DNA from: Luteitalea pratensis
GTDB lineage: Bacteria > Acidobacteriota > Vicinamibacteria > Vicinamibacterales > Vicinamibacteraceae
Direction of reading: 5' to 3'
Assembly (NCBI RefSeq): GCF_001618865.1
Contig: NZ_CP015136.1
Coordinates: forward strand, 372,001 to 436,000
Length of the DNA: 64,000 bases
A program made the translations under genes and the position numbers. The notes beneath the pieces are model-generated. The model saw nothing but the letters and a program-made list of their open reading frames with translations. It was not told the DNA's origin and made no database searches. Below are positions 17,625-27,131 of the stretch, in pieces (within the stretch, counting starts at the first letter, position 1; each line of letters starts with the position of its first letter).

Positions 17625-19378
17625 TGCGTGTGCTCCGCTCGCTGTCGAACCGCCTGTTCCTGGTCGGTGTGCTGCTGTCGATCGCCTCGATCGGCGGCGC
17701 CATGCTCTTTGTCAGCGCCAGGCTGACCCGCGAGCACGACCACGCGATGGCGCAACGCCTCGACGAGACGATCACGCTGGTGGAACGCCAGCGACGCGCG
17801 CTGCTCGACACCTCCACGCGTCTCGCGCGCCTCGTGGCGGACCTGCCGAAGCTGAAAGCGGCGCTCTCCACAGGAGACGCACCGACCGTGTCGCCGATCG
17901 TCGCGAGCTATCGCGACGAGATTGGCGCCGACGTGCTCATCATCAGCGATGCCACCGGGGCGCCCGTCTTCACCGCCGGCGATGCCCGTGGCGACGTGGC
18001 GACGCGACGCCTGGCGATAGACCGCACGGCGCCGCGTCCCACGGCCACGCTCGCAACGATGGCGCATCCGCGCGGCATTCTGCAGTTGGTCAGCGTGCCC
18101 GTCGTGATCGGCGTCGATCCGGTGGAAAACCTCGGGCTGCTGAGCGTCGGCATGCTGCTCGACGACAGGCAGGCGCGTGACCTGCGGGCATCGACAGGCA
18201 GCGAACTCGCCTTCGCGATGGGATCGAACGTGCTCGCGTCGTCCATCGGCCCGGCAGCGGCGTCGGCGCTGGCGCCCGTGCTCGATCGCGACGCCGGGAC
18301 CATACAAATCGGGCGGACCCGCTACGCCTGGCACCGGTACGCGCTCCAGCCCATGGCCGGTGAGCTCGCCGACGGTCGCGGCGAGCCGCGCCTGGTGGTG
18401 CTGCACTCGACCGACGAGGCCGACGCCACGCTCCGCAGCGTGCGGATCGCGCTCGCGGTGATTGCGCTACTGACCGCGTTGACCGCCAGCGTCGCAAGCT
18501 ACGCGGTCGCCCGCACCATCACGAGGCCGCTCTCCGCGCTCACGTCCTCGATGCGCGAGATGGCCCGCACCGGCATGCTGACGCAGCAACCGCCGCGCCC
18601 GCTGACCCGCGTCTGGGACGACGAGGATGTGCGTACGCTGGCAGGAACCTTCGACGCGATGACCCAGGCCATCGCCCGCTTCCAGCAACAGGCGGCCGAC
18701 CGCGATCGACTCACCGCTCTCGGGCGGCTCTCCACCGTGATCGCCCACGAGATTCGCAACCCGCTGATGATCGTGCGCGGAGCCTTGCGCGGCCTGCGCC
18801 AGCAGGTGGATCCGACGGTCGCCGACGCCGCCGTGGATATCGAGGAACAGGTCCAGCGCCTCGACCGCGTGGTGAACGAGGTGCTCGATTTCGCGCGGCC
18901 CGTGCACCTCGAGGTCGCACCAGCATCGTTGCACGCCGTCTGCCGGCAAGCCGTGGCTGCATGCGTGGCGGCCGAGACCGAGCCACCGGTGACGCTCACG
19001 CTCGACGATGCCGCAGATGCGGTCCAGACCGACGCCGATCGTCTCCGCACGGTGCTCGTGAACCTGATCGCGAACGCCCGCGAGGCCGTGCGCGCGGCGG
19101 CGCGTCCGCCCGGCGACGGCCTGGTCACCGTCGGCACGCGACGTGCATCGGGAGCCGTCATGATCGAGGTCGCAGACACAGGCACGGGCATCGAGGCGGC
19201 CATGGCGGGCCAGGTCTTCGAGCCCTACTTCACGACCCGCCGGAAGGGCACCGGCCTCGGGCTCGCCATCGCCCGCAACATCATCGAGGGGCTCGGCGGC
19301 ACGATCGTGCTGACGAGCACGCCCGGCACTGGCACCGTCGTCCGCATCACGCTGCCACAGGAGAACGCGCACCGATGA
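17624..19378 (+). CDS. Sensor histidine kinase of the redox locus
   Basis: A 584-residue membrane kinase with two membrane segments (about 11-32 and 275-297) bounding a large periplasmic dCache-like sensor, then HAMP, the HisKA box (His375 in IAHEIRNPL) and a C-terminal ATPase (NLIANAREAV, DTGTGIE, GTGLGLAIA). It would phosphorylate the regulator encoded next, whose start overlaps its stop (ATGA). Being coupled to the barrel and cupredoxin genes suggests it senses a periplasmic copper, redox or electron-donor signal. That is inference from context. Confidence 0.93.
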   Translation: MRVLRSLSNRLFLVGVLLSIASIGGAMLFVSARLTREHDHAMAQRLDETITLVERQRRALLDTSTRLARLVADLPKLKAALSTGDAPTVSPIVASYRDEIGADVLIISDATGAPVFTAGDARGDVATRRLAIDRTAPRPTATLATMAHPRGILQLVSVPVVIGVDPVENLGLLSVGMLLDDRQARDLRASTGSELAFAMGSNVLASSIGPAAASALAPVLDRDAGTIQIGRTRYAWHRYALQPMAGELADGRGEPRLVVLHSTDEADATLRSVRIALAVIALLTALTASVASYAVARTITRPLSALTSSMREMARTGMLTQQPPRPLTRVWDDEDVRTLAGTFDAMTQAIARFQQQAADRDRLTALGRLSTVIAHEIRNPLMIVRGALRGLRQQVDPTVADAAVDIEEQVQRLDRVVNEVLDFARPVHLEVAPASLHAVCRQAVAACVAAETEPPVTLTLDDAADAVQTDADRLRTVLVNLIANAREAVRAAARPPGDGLVTVGTRRASGAVMIEVADTGTGIEAAMAGQVFEPYFTTRRKGTGLGLAIARNIIEGLGGTIVLTSTPGTGTVVRITLPQENAHR

Positions 19379-20736
19379 CACACGGCACCGTGCTGCTCGT
19401 GGACGACGAGGAGAAGATCCTCAAGACGCTGGGCCGAGCCCTGCGGGAGGACGAACACGAGGTCACCACCACCTCGTCACCACAGGAGGCGCTGCGGCTC
19501 CTCGGCGCGCGACAGTTCGACGTCCTGATCGTCGACTACCTCATGCCAGGACTCACCGGCATGGACGTCGTGCGGGAACTGCAGGCGGCGCTGCCCGAGC
19601 CCGAACGCCCTGGCGTGCTGATGATGACCGCGCATGGCACCGTCCGCAACGCCGTCGAGGCGATGAAACTCGGCGTGCGGGACTACCTGCAGAAGCCCTT
19701 CGACATCGACGAGCTGCTCGTGAGCGTGCGTCGCACCGTCGAGGAGCAGCAGGCCCGCAACGGCCTGCGGTACCTGCTGTCGGAGCAGAAGAACCAGTTC
19801 GGGCAGTACGGCATCGTCGGACGAAGCCGTGCGGTGCAGGATGTGATCGCCCGCGTCGAGCTCGTGGCGCGGAGCCGCAGCACCGTGCTGATCACCGGCG
19901 AGACCGGGACCGGCAAGGAACTCGTCGCGCGCGCGATTCACGATCGCAGTGCGGAACGGGCGCACCCGCTCATTCGCGTCAACTGTGCGGCGTTGCCCGA
20001 AGGCCTGCTGGAATCGGAGCTGTTCGGGCACGTCCGGGGCGCGTTCACGGGTGCGATCAACGCGCGCAAGGGCCGGTTCGCCCTCGCCGACGGCGGTTCG
20101 ATCTTCCTCGACGAGATCTCCACCATCAGCGGCAACGTGCAGGCCAAGTTGCTGCGCGTGCTCCAGGAGCGCGAGTTCGAACCGCTCGGCGCAGAGCGCA
20201 CGCAACGCGTCGACGTGCGCGTGATCGCCGCCACGAATCGCGACCTGCAGGTGCTCGCCTCCGAAGGCAAGTTCCAGAACGACCTCTATTATCGGCTCAA
20301 CGTCATCCCGATCCGCATTCCGCCGCTGCGCGAACGTCGCGAGGACATCCCGATCCTCGTCGAGCATTTCACCCGGCGCATCGCCGCGTCGCTCGGCAAG
20401 CCGGACCTGCGCCTCGACGATGGCGCACTCGATGCGCTCGTGAACTACTCGTGGCCCGGCAACGTCCGCGAGCTCGAGAACACCATGGAACGCGCGGTCG
20501 TCCTCGCGACCGGAACCACGATCGGGCGCGACCTCGTGCTGCTGATGCCTGGCGCATCGGGCGAGGGCACGGGCCTCCCCTCGGGCCGCCTGCACGACAA
20601 CGTGTCGTGGGCCGAGCGCGAGTCGATCGTGAAGGCGCTGCGCGCCGCCGGCGGCATCAAGAAGGACGCGGCCGAGGCGCTCGGGATCAGCCAGCGCGCG
20701 CTCTCGCACTATCTCAACAAGCACGGCATCGACTAG
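19375..20736 (+). CDS. NtrC-family sigma-54 response regulator of the redox locus
   Basis: A 453-residue regulator: receiver domain with acidic residues 10-12 and phospho-acceptor Asp54, AAA+ domain with GETGTGKE, canonical GAFTGA loop and Walker B, and a Fis-type helix-turn-helix at the C-terminus (GIKKDAAEALGISQRALSHYLNKHG). Its stop is followed 49 bp later by the palindrome TTTACG-N5-CGTAAA and then by a sigma-54-type promoter, so the downstream operon is the obvious target. The same half-sites recur at 22973-23009. Confidence 0.95.
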   Translation: MTHGTVLLVDDEEKILKTLGRALREDEHEVTTTSSPQEALRLLGARQFDVLIVDYLMPGLTGMDVVRELQAALPEPERPGVLMMTAHGTVRNAVEAMKLGVRDYLQKPFDIDELLVSVRRTVEEQQARNGLRYLLSEQKNQFGQYGIVGRSRAVQDVIARVELVARSRSTVLITGETGTGKELVARAIHDRSAERAHPLIRVNCAALPEGLLESELFGHVRGAFTGAINARKGRFALADGGSIFLDEISTISGNVQAKLLRVLQEREFEPLGAERTQRVDVRVIAATNRDLQVLASEGKFQNDLYYRLNVIPIRIPPLRERREDIPILVEHFTRRIAASLGKPDLRLDDGALDALVNYSWPGNVRELENTMERAVVLATGTTIGRDLVLLMPGASGEGTGLPSGRLHDNVSWAERESIVKALRAAGGIKKDAAEALGISQRALSHYLNKHGID

Positions 20737-20785
20737 AACGCCGAACGCCGAACGCCGAGAGGCGCAGCCTCGACACAGCTCCAAC

Positions 20786-20802
20786 TTTACGCAATCCGTA
20801 AA
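20786..20802. promoter_or_regulatory. Putative activator-binding palindrome (site 1)
   Basis: TTTACG-CAATC-CGTAAA is a perfect 6-bp inverted repeat. Its centre lies about 80 bp upstream of the -24 GG of the promoter at 20873, a usual distance for an NtrC-type enhancer site, and it follows the regulator gene directly. The half-site TTACG is shared with 22973-23009. Confidence 0.65.
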
Positions 20803-20872
20803 TCGTTTCGCGGTTCGTCTGCGCGATTCGCCGCGGCCTCGTGTGTTTCCTCCGAATCGCGGACTTCGCATG

Positions 20873-20888
20873 CGGCACGCCGCTTGCC
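20873..20888 (+). promoter_or_regulatory. Sigma-54-type (-24/-12) promoter of the cupredoxin-cytochrome operon
   Basis: CGGCACG-N4-TTGCC matches the sigma-54 consensus at all key positions, with GG (20874-20875) and GC (20886-20887) 10 nt apart. Transcription would start near 20899, giving an 18-nt leader that contains the GGAGGGG ribosome site (20904-20910) for the TTG start at 20917. Confidence 0.75.
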
Positions 20889-20916
20889 CCTCCCTCCCGG
20901 CATGGAGGGGTTTCCA

Positions 20917-21288
20917 TTGTTCAAGACAGAGTGGCGGCGCAGTGCGCTGGCCATGCCGTTCGTGGCGCTGGGCCTGGTCGTATCGCTCGCGGCACAGCAG
21001 GCGCCGCGCGTGATCGAGGTCAAGGCGAAGAAGTACGACTTCGAGCCGTCGACCATCGAAGTGCAGCAAGGAGAGCGGGTGGTGCTGCGCGTGACGTCCA
21101 CCGATCGCCTGCACGGCATCGGCATCAAGAAGTTCGGCGTCAGCAAGGAAGTCCCGAAGGGGGAAACCGTGGACGTGGAGTTCGTCGCGTCGAGCGCAGG
21201 CACCTACCAGGTGCTCTGCACGGAGGACTGCGGCAAGGGGCATGACGACATGGTCGGCACACTGGTGGTGAAAGCGGTGGCGCAGTGA
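20917..21288 (+). CDS. Small periplasmic cupredoxin
   Basis: A 123-residue exported electron carrier or copper protein. The signal segment (SALAMPFVALGLVVSLAAQQ) precedes a single cupredoxin domain (KKYDFEPSTIEVQQGERVVLRVTSTD). Likely ligands are the histidine in LHGIGIKKF and a cysteine and histidine in LCTEDCGKGHDDM, a spacing like that of subunit II/plastocyanin-type sites. TTG at 20917 is preferred because GGAGGGG lies 6 nt upstream and the predicted transcript starts at about 20899; ATG 20902 would overlap that ribosome site. Its stop overlaps the next start (GTGA). Confidence 0.83.
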   Translation: MFKTEWRRSALAMPFVALGLVVSLAAQQAPRVIEVKAKKYDFEPSTIEVQQGERVVLRVTSTDRLHGIGIKKFGVSKEVPKGETVDVEFVASSAGTYQVLCTEDCGKGHDDMVGTLVVKAVAQ

Positions 21289-21749
21289 CGCGCCGGCTTC
21301 TCGCACCGTCCGCGCTTGCGCTGTGCCTCTGCGTCCTCGGCTTCGCCGCCGGCTGCGACGAGAAGCTCTCCGACGTCGCGGGCCCGACGCCCGGCCTCGA
21401 TCCGACGTTCTCGAGCATCCAGGAAAACATCTTCGAGAGCAGCGATTCGTCGGGCCGCGCCGCGTGCATTCAGTGCCACACGCGCCAGGGGGGCCGCAAC
21501 CCGCCGCTCGGACTGTCGCTTGACCATGACGTGGCATACCAGAGCCTCGTGGGCGTGCCGAGTGTCGGCAAGCCTGGCGCCGTTCGCGTCATCCCGAGCG
21601 ACGCCGAGAACAGCTACATGGTGCACAAGCTCGAGGGCCGCAGCGACATCGTCGGCCAGCGCATGCCGCGTACGGCGGGCCCGTTCCTCACCGAAGGCCA
21701 GATCCGCATCATCCGCCGCTGGATCGACCAGGGCGCGCAGAACAACTGA
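21285..21749 (+). CDS. Mono-haem c-type cytochrome-like lipoprotein
   Basis: A 154-residue exported protein with a signal peptide ending at Cys24 (GFAAGC), a probable lipoprotein site. It has one haem-binding motif C61-IQ-C64-H65 and a later NSYMVHKLEG/GQRMPRTAGPFLT segment of the kind that supplies the distal methionine. The last residues (EGQIRIIRRWIDQGAQ) are typical of the cytochrome c-like domains first named in planctomycetes. The start is GTG 21285, coupled to the cupredoxin stop. It could pass electrons to or from the cupredoxin. Confidence 0.85.
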   Translation: MTRRLLAPSALALCLCVLGFAAGCDEKLSDVAGPTPGLDPTFSSIQENIFESSDSSGRAACIQCHTRQGGRNPPLGLSLDHDVAYQSLVGVPSVGKPGAVRVIPSDAENSYMVHKLEGRSDIVGQRMPRTAGPFLTEGQIRIIRRWIDQGAQNN

Positions 21750-21756
21750 GGCGCAC

Positions 21757-22785
21757 ATGAAAACGACCATCATTGCCACTGCGCTCACGTTGATCGCCAT
21801 CGGGACGTTGCCGGCGACGGCGCAGACCGGCCGCACCGACACCGCTACACCCGTGAAGGCGAACGGCAGCGGCGCGTCGTCTGCGGCGCCTACCGACCCG
21901 AAGGCCACCCCGACTCCCAAGGCAACCGCCGACGATCCGAAGGCGACGCCCGATGATCCGAAGGTGGTGGCAGCAGAGCCCGCGACTGTTGCCGACGACC
22001 CGAAGGCGGCCGACGGCGAGGCCGCGGCGGCCGCTCAGGATGACGAAGACGATCCGGATCTCGACGTCAATCTCGCGCAGCCCGACTACACGATCGTCGC
22101 GCTGCCCACCACGCTGCGGCTGCCCAAGGGCAAGTTCGCGTTCCGCGTGACGCACCGCTTCGGACGCCCCCTCGACGACGGCAACTTCGGCGATCTCGCC
22201 GCCGATGCGTTCGGTTTCGACTCCGGCGGGCTGATCGGCCTCGAGGTGCGTTACGGCGTGCTGCGCGGCACGCAGGTCGGCGTGTTGCGCACCAGCGATC
22301 GCACCATCCAGATGTTTGCGCAGCAGCAGATCGTCGGACAGGAGAAGTTCCCGCTGGGCATGGCGCTGCATCTCACCATGGACGGCACGAACAACTTCCA
22401 GGACAGCTACTCGCCCGGGATCGGGCTGGTGGTGTCACGCGAGATCGGCAAGACCGCCGCGGTGTACTTCGAACCGACCTGGGTCAACAACACCAACACC
22501 CTGCCCAGCGAACTCGCCGACGACAACAGCGCGTTCCTGATCGGGCTCGGCGGACGCGTCCGTGTGAGCCGTCGCGCGTATCTCGTGGGCGAGCTCGCGC
22601 CGCGCGTGAGCGGATTCGACCCCGGCTCGACGCACGCGAGTGTCGGCGTGGAAATGCGGGCCGGCGGGCACGCGTTTCAGATCAACTTCTCGCGCGGGCT
22701 CGGCACGACGATGGGGCAGGTGGCCCGGGGCGGGACGGAGGACGACTGGTTCATCGGGTTCAACATCTCGCGCAAGTTCTGGTGA
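21757..22785 (+). CDS. DUF5777-like outer-membrane beta-barrel protein
   Basis: A 342-residue exported protein. Behind a signal peptide (TTIIATALTLIAIGTLPATA) comes a low-complexity linker with repeated DDPKA/DPKAT units (about 40-95), then an antiparallel-strand barrel domain (TIVALPTTLRLPKGKFAFRV... to the C-terminal FNISRKFW). The barrel part resembles the DUF5777 family, whose function is unknown and which I recall lying beside c-type haem lipoproteins. It starts 7 nt after the cytochrome gene and closes the operon. Confidence 0.8.
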   Translation: MKTTIIATALTLIAIGTLPATAQTGRTDTATPVKANGSGASSAAPTDPKATPTPKATADDPKATPDDPKVVAAEPATVADDPKAADGEAAAAAQDDEDDPDLDVNLAQPDYTIVALPTTLRLPKGKFAFRVTHRFGRPLDDGNFGDLAADAFGFDSGGLIGLEVRYGVLRGTQVGVLRTSDRTIQMFAQQQIVGQEKFPLGMALHLTMDGTNNFQDSYSPGIGLVVSREIGKTAAVYFEPTWVNNTNTLPSELADDNSAFLIGLGGRVRVSRRAYLVGELAPRVSGFDPGSTHASVGVEMRAGGHAFQINFSRGLGTTMGQVARGGTEDDWFIGFNISRKFW

Positions 22786-22972
22786 GGTGCAGGTTGGAGT
22801 CGAGGTGGTGACACGCGGCCCGTCGGGTGGGCGCCTGGCGCTGCGGTGCGCCGCCATCGATTCCTGCTGCAGCCGGAAGGGCCCGTGGCGTCCCCGCGTC
22901 ACGGTGCCCTTCCGTCCTGCATTTCGACGGCCGCGACGCCCGCTGTTCGGCGGGGGGCGTGCCGGGTGGCAC

Positions 22973-23009
22973 TTACGGTGCGCGTAACCCCCTTACGGGC
23001 GCCGTAAGG
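22973..23009. promoter_or_regulatory. Paired putative activator-binding palindromes (sites 2 and 3)
   Basis: Site 2 is TTACG-GTGCG-CGTAA (22973-22987). Site 3 is CCTTACGGGCGCCGTAAGG (22991-23009), a perfect 7-bp inverted repeat. Their centres are 20 bp apart, about two helical turns, and site 3 is about 60 bp upstream of the -24 GG of the promoter at 23059. The half-sites equal those of site 1 beside the regulator gene. Confidence 0.65.
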
Positions 23010-23058
23010 ATCTGGCAACCCGCGACCAGCGAATACACGCGGGCTGCACGCGTTTGCG

Positions 23059-23074
23059 CGGCATGGGGTTTGCT
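23059..23074 (+). promoter_or_regulatory. Sigma-54-type (-24/-12) promoter without a downstream gene
   Basis: CGGCATG-N4-TTGCT keeps the invariant GG (23060-23061) and GC (23072-23073) at 10-nt spacing and a full TTGCT box. Transcription would start at about 23085, exactly where a self-complementary segment begins. No protein gene follows on this strand. Confidence 0.65.
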
Positions 23075-23084
23075 CTGAAAAGCG

Positions 23085-23240
23085 ACAGGTCAAGGAGTCG
23101 ACGGGAAGGCCAATGGCGGTGGGTTGGGCAGCCGGCAGCCACGCCGAAACGTCGCGCTCCTTGTTTGGAAGGCGGGAGGCGCCGGGGATATGCCCCGGTG
23201 CTTCTCGCTCCTCCCACTGACTCGTCGCACCTGTCCCGTA
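23085..23240 (+). ncRNA. Candidate sigma-54-dependent structured small RNA
   Basis: From the predicted start the first bases ACAGGT (23085-23090) pair with ACCTGT (23229-23234), and GAGTC (23095-23099) pairs with GACTC (23219-23223). Inside are a hairpin of GGCGGTGG/CCACGCC (23115-23145, one bulge), a 10-bp GC-rich stem (23178-23187 with 23193-23202, loop ATATG) and GGGAG/CTCCC (23174-23178 with 23211-23215, partly competing with it). The only ORF, ATG 23113 to about 23220, is 36 codons and unlike any protein I know. No T-tract terminator is seen, so the 3' end is open. A structure on the opposite strand, as a grpE 3' region, cannot be excluded. Confidence 0.45.
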
Positions 23241-23279
23241 CAAGTCCGACGGCTACGCGAGCTCCCCGATCTTCAGACG

Positions 23280-23858
23280 TCAGCTGTTGGACGCGACCGC
23301 CACGGTCGCCGGGCGCAGCACGTCATCGCCAATCCGGTACCCAGGCGCGGCCACGCCGGCCACGATGCCTTCGCCATACTGGTCGGTGACGGGCACCACC
23401 GTGACGGCCTCGTGCATTTCGGGGTCGAACGGTTCGCCGAGCGGCTCGAGACGCCTGATGCCATAGCCGGCGAGCTTGTGGAGGAATTGCTGGCGCACGA
23501 GCTCGACGCCCTGCGCGAGGTGATCCGCGCCACCGCCGGCACGAGCCGCCGCGAGCGCGCGATCGAGGTTGTCGATCACTTCGAGCAGGTCGGCAAACAC
23601 CGAGCGGCGTGACATCTCGGCGTCGCGGGCGGCGTCCTTGCGCACGCGCAAGCGCATCGCGTCGAACTCGCGCTGTGCTTCGTGCACCAGCGTCACGTAC
23701 TCCTGCAACTGCGCGTCCTTCTCGGCCAGCTTCTGCTCGAGTTCCTGGACGTAGGACGGCTTGTCGAACACCAGCGGCTCACTGTCGCTGGCCGGCGTGT
23801 CCTCGGTGCGCGCCCACCAGCGGCGATCGACGACCTTCACGGGCTCTTGTTCGCTCAT
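23280..23858 (-). CDS. grpE: GrpE nucleotide exchange factor
   Basis: A 192-residue co-chaperone that releases ADP from DnaK. It has the long N-terminal coiled coil (PSYVQELEQKLAEKDAQLQEYVTLVHEAQREFDAMRLR) and the C-terminal beta domain with LEPLGEPFDPEMHEAVTVVP, the DnaK-contacting signature. dnaK and dnaJ are not adjacent; instead clpA and clpS lie upstream on the same strand, making a small protein-quality-control group. The ATG at 23858 follows a 112-bp gap that carries an AT-rich inverted repeat. Confidence 0.94.
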   Translation of the reverse strand: MSEQEPVKVVDRRWWARTEDTPASDSEPLVFDKPSYVQELEQKLAEKDAQLQEYVTLVHEAQREFDAMRLRVRKDAARDAEMSRRSVFADLLEVIDNLDRALAAARAGGGADHLAQGVELVRQQFLHKLAGYGIRRLEPLGEPFDPEMHEAVTVVPVTDQYGEGIVAGVAAPGYRIGDDVLRPATVAVASNS

Positions 23859-23880
23859 CGAAATTTCGGAGTTGCAGAAG

Positions 23881-23966
23881 TTCAGAATTTCAGCATCACC
23901 GCCAACCTTCGAAGCCTTACTGAAGGTGGTGCAATTCTGAAATTCTGAAATTGTGAAATTACGCGT
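23881..23966. repeat. AT-rich heptamer inverted repeat upstream of grpE
   Basis: TTCAGAATTTCAG (23881-23893) and CTGAAATTCTGAA (23937-23949) are perfect 13-bp inverted arms, and the right side continues in AATTCTG/AATTGTG heptamers. The element is far more AT-rich than its surroundings. It lies in the clpA-grpE gap, so it would form a long stem in the grpE leader. Confidence 0.82.
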
Positions 23967-23970
23967 TCCT

Positions 23971-26433
<2,463 letters not shown>

Positions 26434-26439
26434 GCTGAC

Positions 26440-26754
26440 TTACTCCTCTTCCAGGCTCGCCCGCAGTGGGAAGCCGTTCTCCCGCGCGAGTTCGTGCACT
26501 GCCTCGACCTTCGTCTCGGCGACTTCGAACGTGTACACGCCGCACAACCCTTTGCCCTGCGTATGCACCTGCATCATGATGCGGAATGCCTCGGCAGGGG
26601 TCCTGTGGAACACGGTTTCGAGGACCTCGACCACGAAGTCCATTGTGGTGTAGTCGTCGTTGATCAGCAGCACCTTGAAGCGCGCCGGCTCCTTGGTCTG
26701 CTTCTCGGTACGTTCGAGGACGAGATCGCCCGTCTGCTGTGAAGTGTCGGTCAT
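26440..26754 (-). CDS. clpS: ClpS adaptor protein
   Basis: A 104-residue adaptor that delivers N-degron substrates to ClpA. The core FKVLLINDDYTTMDFVVEVL is the ClpS signature, followed by the helical HTQGKGLCGVYTFEVAETK segment. ATG 26754 is preferred to ATG 26781 because it begins the usual flexible N-tail; the open frame further upstream is heptamer and duplication sequence. clpA follows after 6 nt. Confidence 0.94.
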   Translation of the reverse strand: MTDTSQQTGDLVLERTEKQTKEPARFKVLLINDDYTTMDFVVEVLETVFHRTPAEAFRIMMQVHTQGKGLCGVYTFEVAETKVEAVHELARENGFPLRASLEEE

Positions 26755-27131
26755 CGACGTGCTGAACCGGTCCACGGGCATGGCCCTGGCCGGGTTCGCG
26801 GCCTGCTGATCTCCCCTACCAGTATACGGACCCTGTGCCCCGCCCGCCGGGCGAACGGGCGGGCGGGCGGAATGCCGCCATGCCGGGAATGCCGGAATGT
26901 CGAGGGCTTCGGCACGTCGAGACCGGGGCCGCCTGGCCATGTGCTCTCGACATTCCAGCATTTCAGCATTCCAGCATTGCCATAGTGCGGAAACGGGGGC
27001 AGCGGCCGGAACAGCCGCCATGCCGGGAATGCCGGAATGTCGAGGGCTCGGCACGTCGAGACCGGCACCGCCTGGCCATGTGCTCTCGACATTCCAGCAT
27101 TTCGGCATTCCAGCATTGCCATAATGCAGAA
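26755..27131. repeat. Intergenic region with a duplicated ~118-bp hairpin element
   Basis: The divergent clpS/MBL gap holds a (GGGC)-rich run (26849-26870) and two near-identical copies of about 118 bp (26874-26993 and 27014-27131). In each copy GGAATGCCGGAATGTCGAG on the left is nearly complementary to CTCGACATTCCAGCATTTC on the right, with heptamer-like ATTCCAGC units. Copy 2 ends at the start codon of the MBL gene. A related element sits upstream of the gene at 34422. Confidence 0.82.

Larger units (their letters stand above)
22786..23279. other. Non-coding convergent gap with regulatory sites and foldable segment
   Basis: This 494-bp stretch lies between the 3' ends of the DUF5777-like gene and grpE. 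It holds no convincing gene, but carries two activator-type palindromes, a sigma-54-type promoter and a strongly self-complementary segment, each listed separately. Confidence 0.7.

Noticed and set aside
22967-22982. A GG-N10-GC sequence (TGGCACTTACGGTGCG) as another sigma-54 promoter
   Set aside because: The -12 half lacks TTGC and the sequence overlaps activator palindrome site 2. The site at 23059 is much better.
23113-23220. A 36-codon ORF after AAGGAG within the candidate small RNA
   Set aside because: The ribosome-like site is 15 nt from the ATG, the protein has no recognisable feature and its codons fall across the predicted stems.
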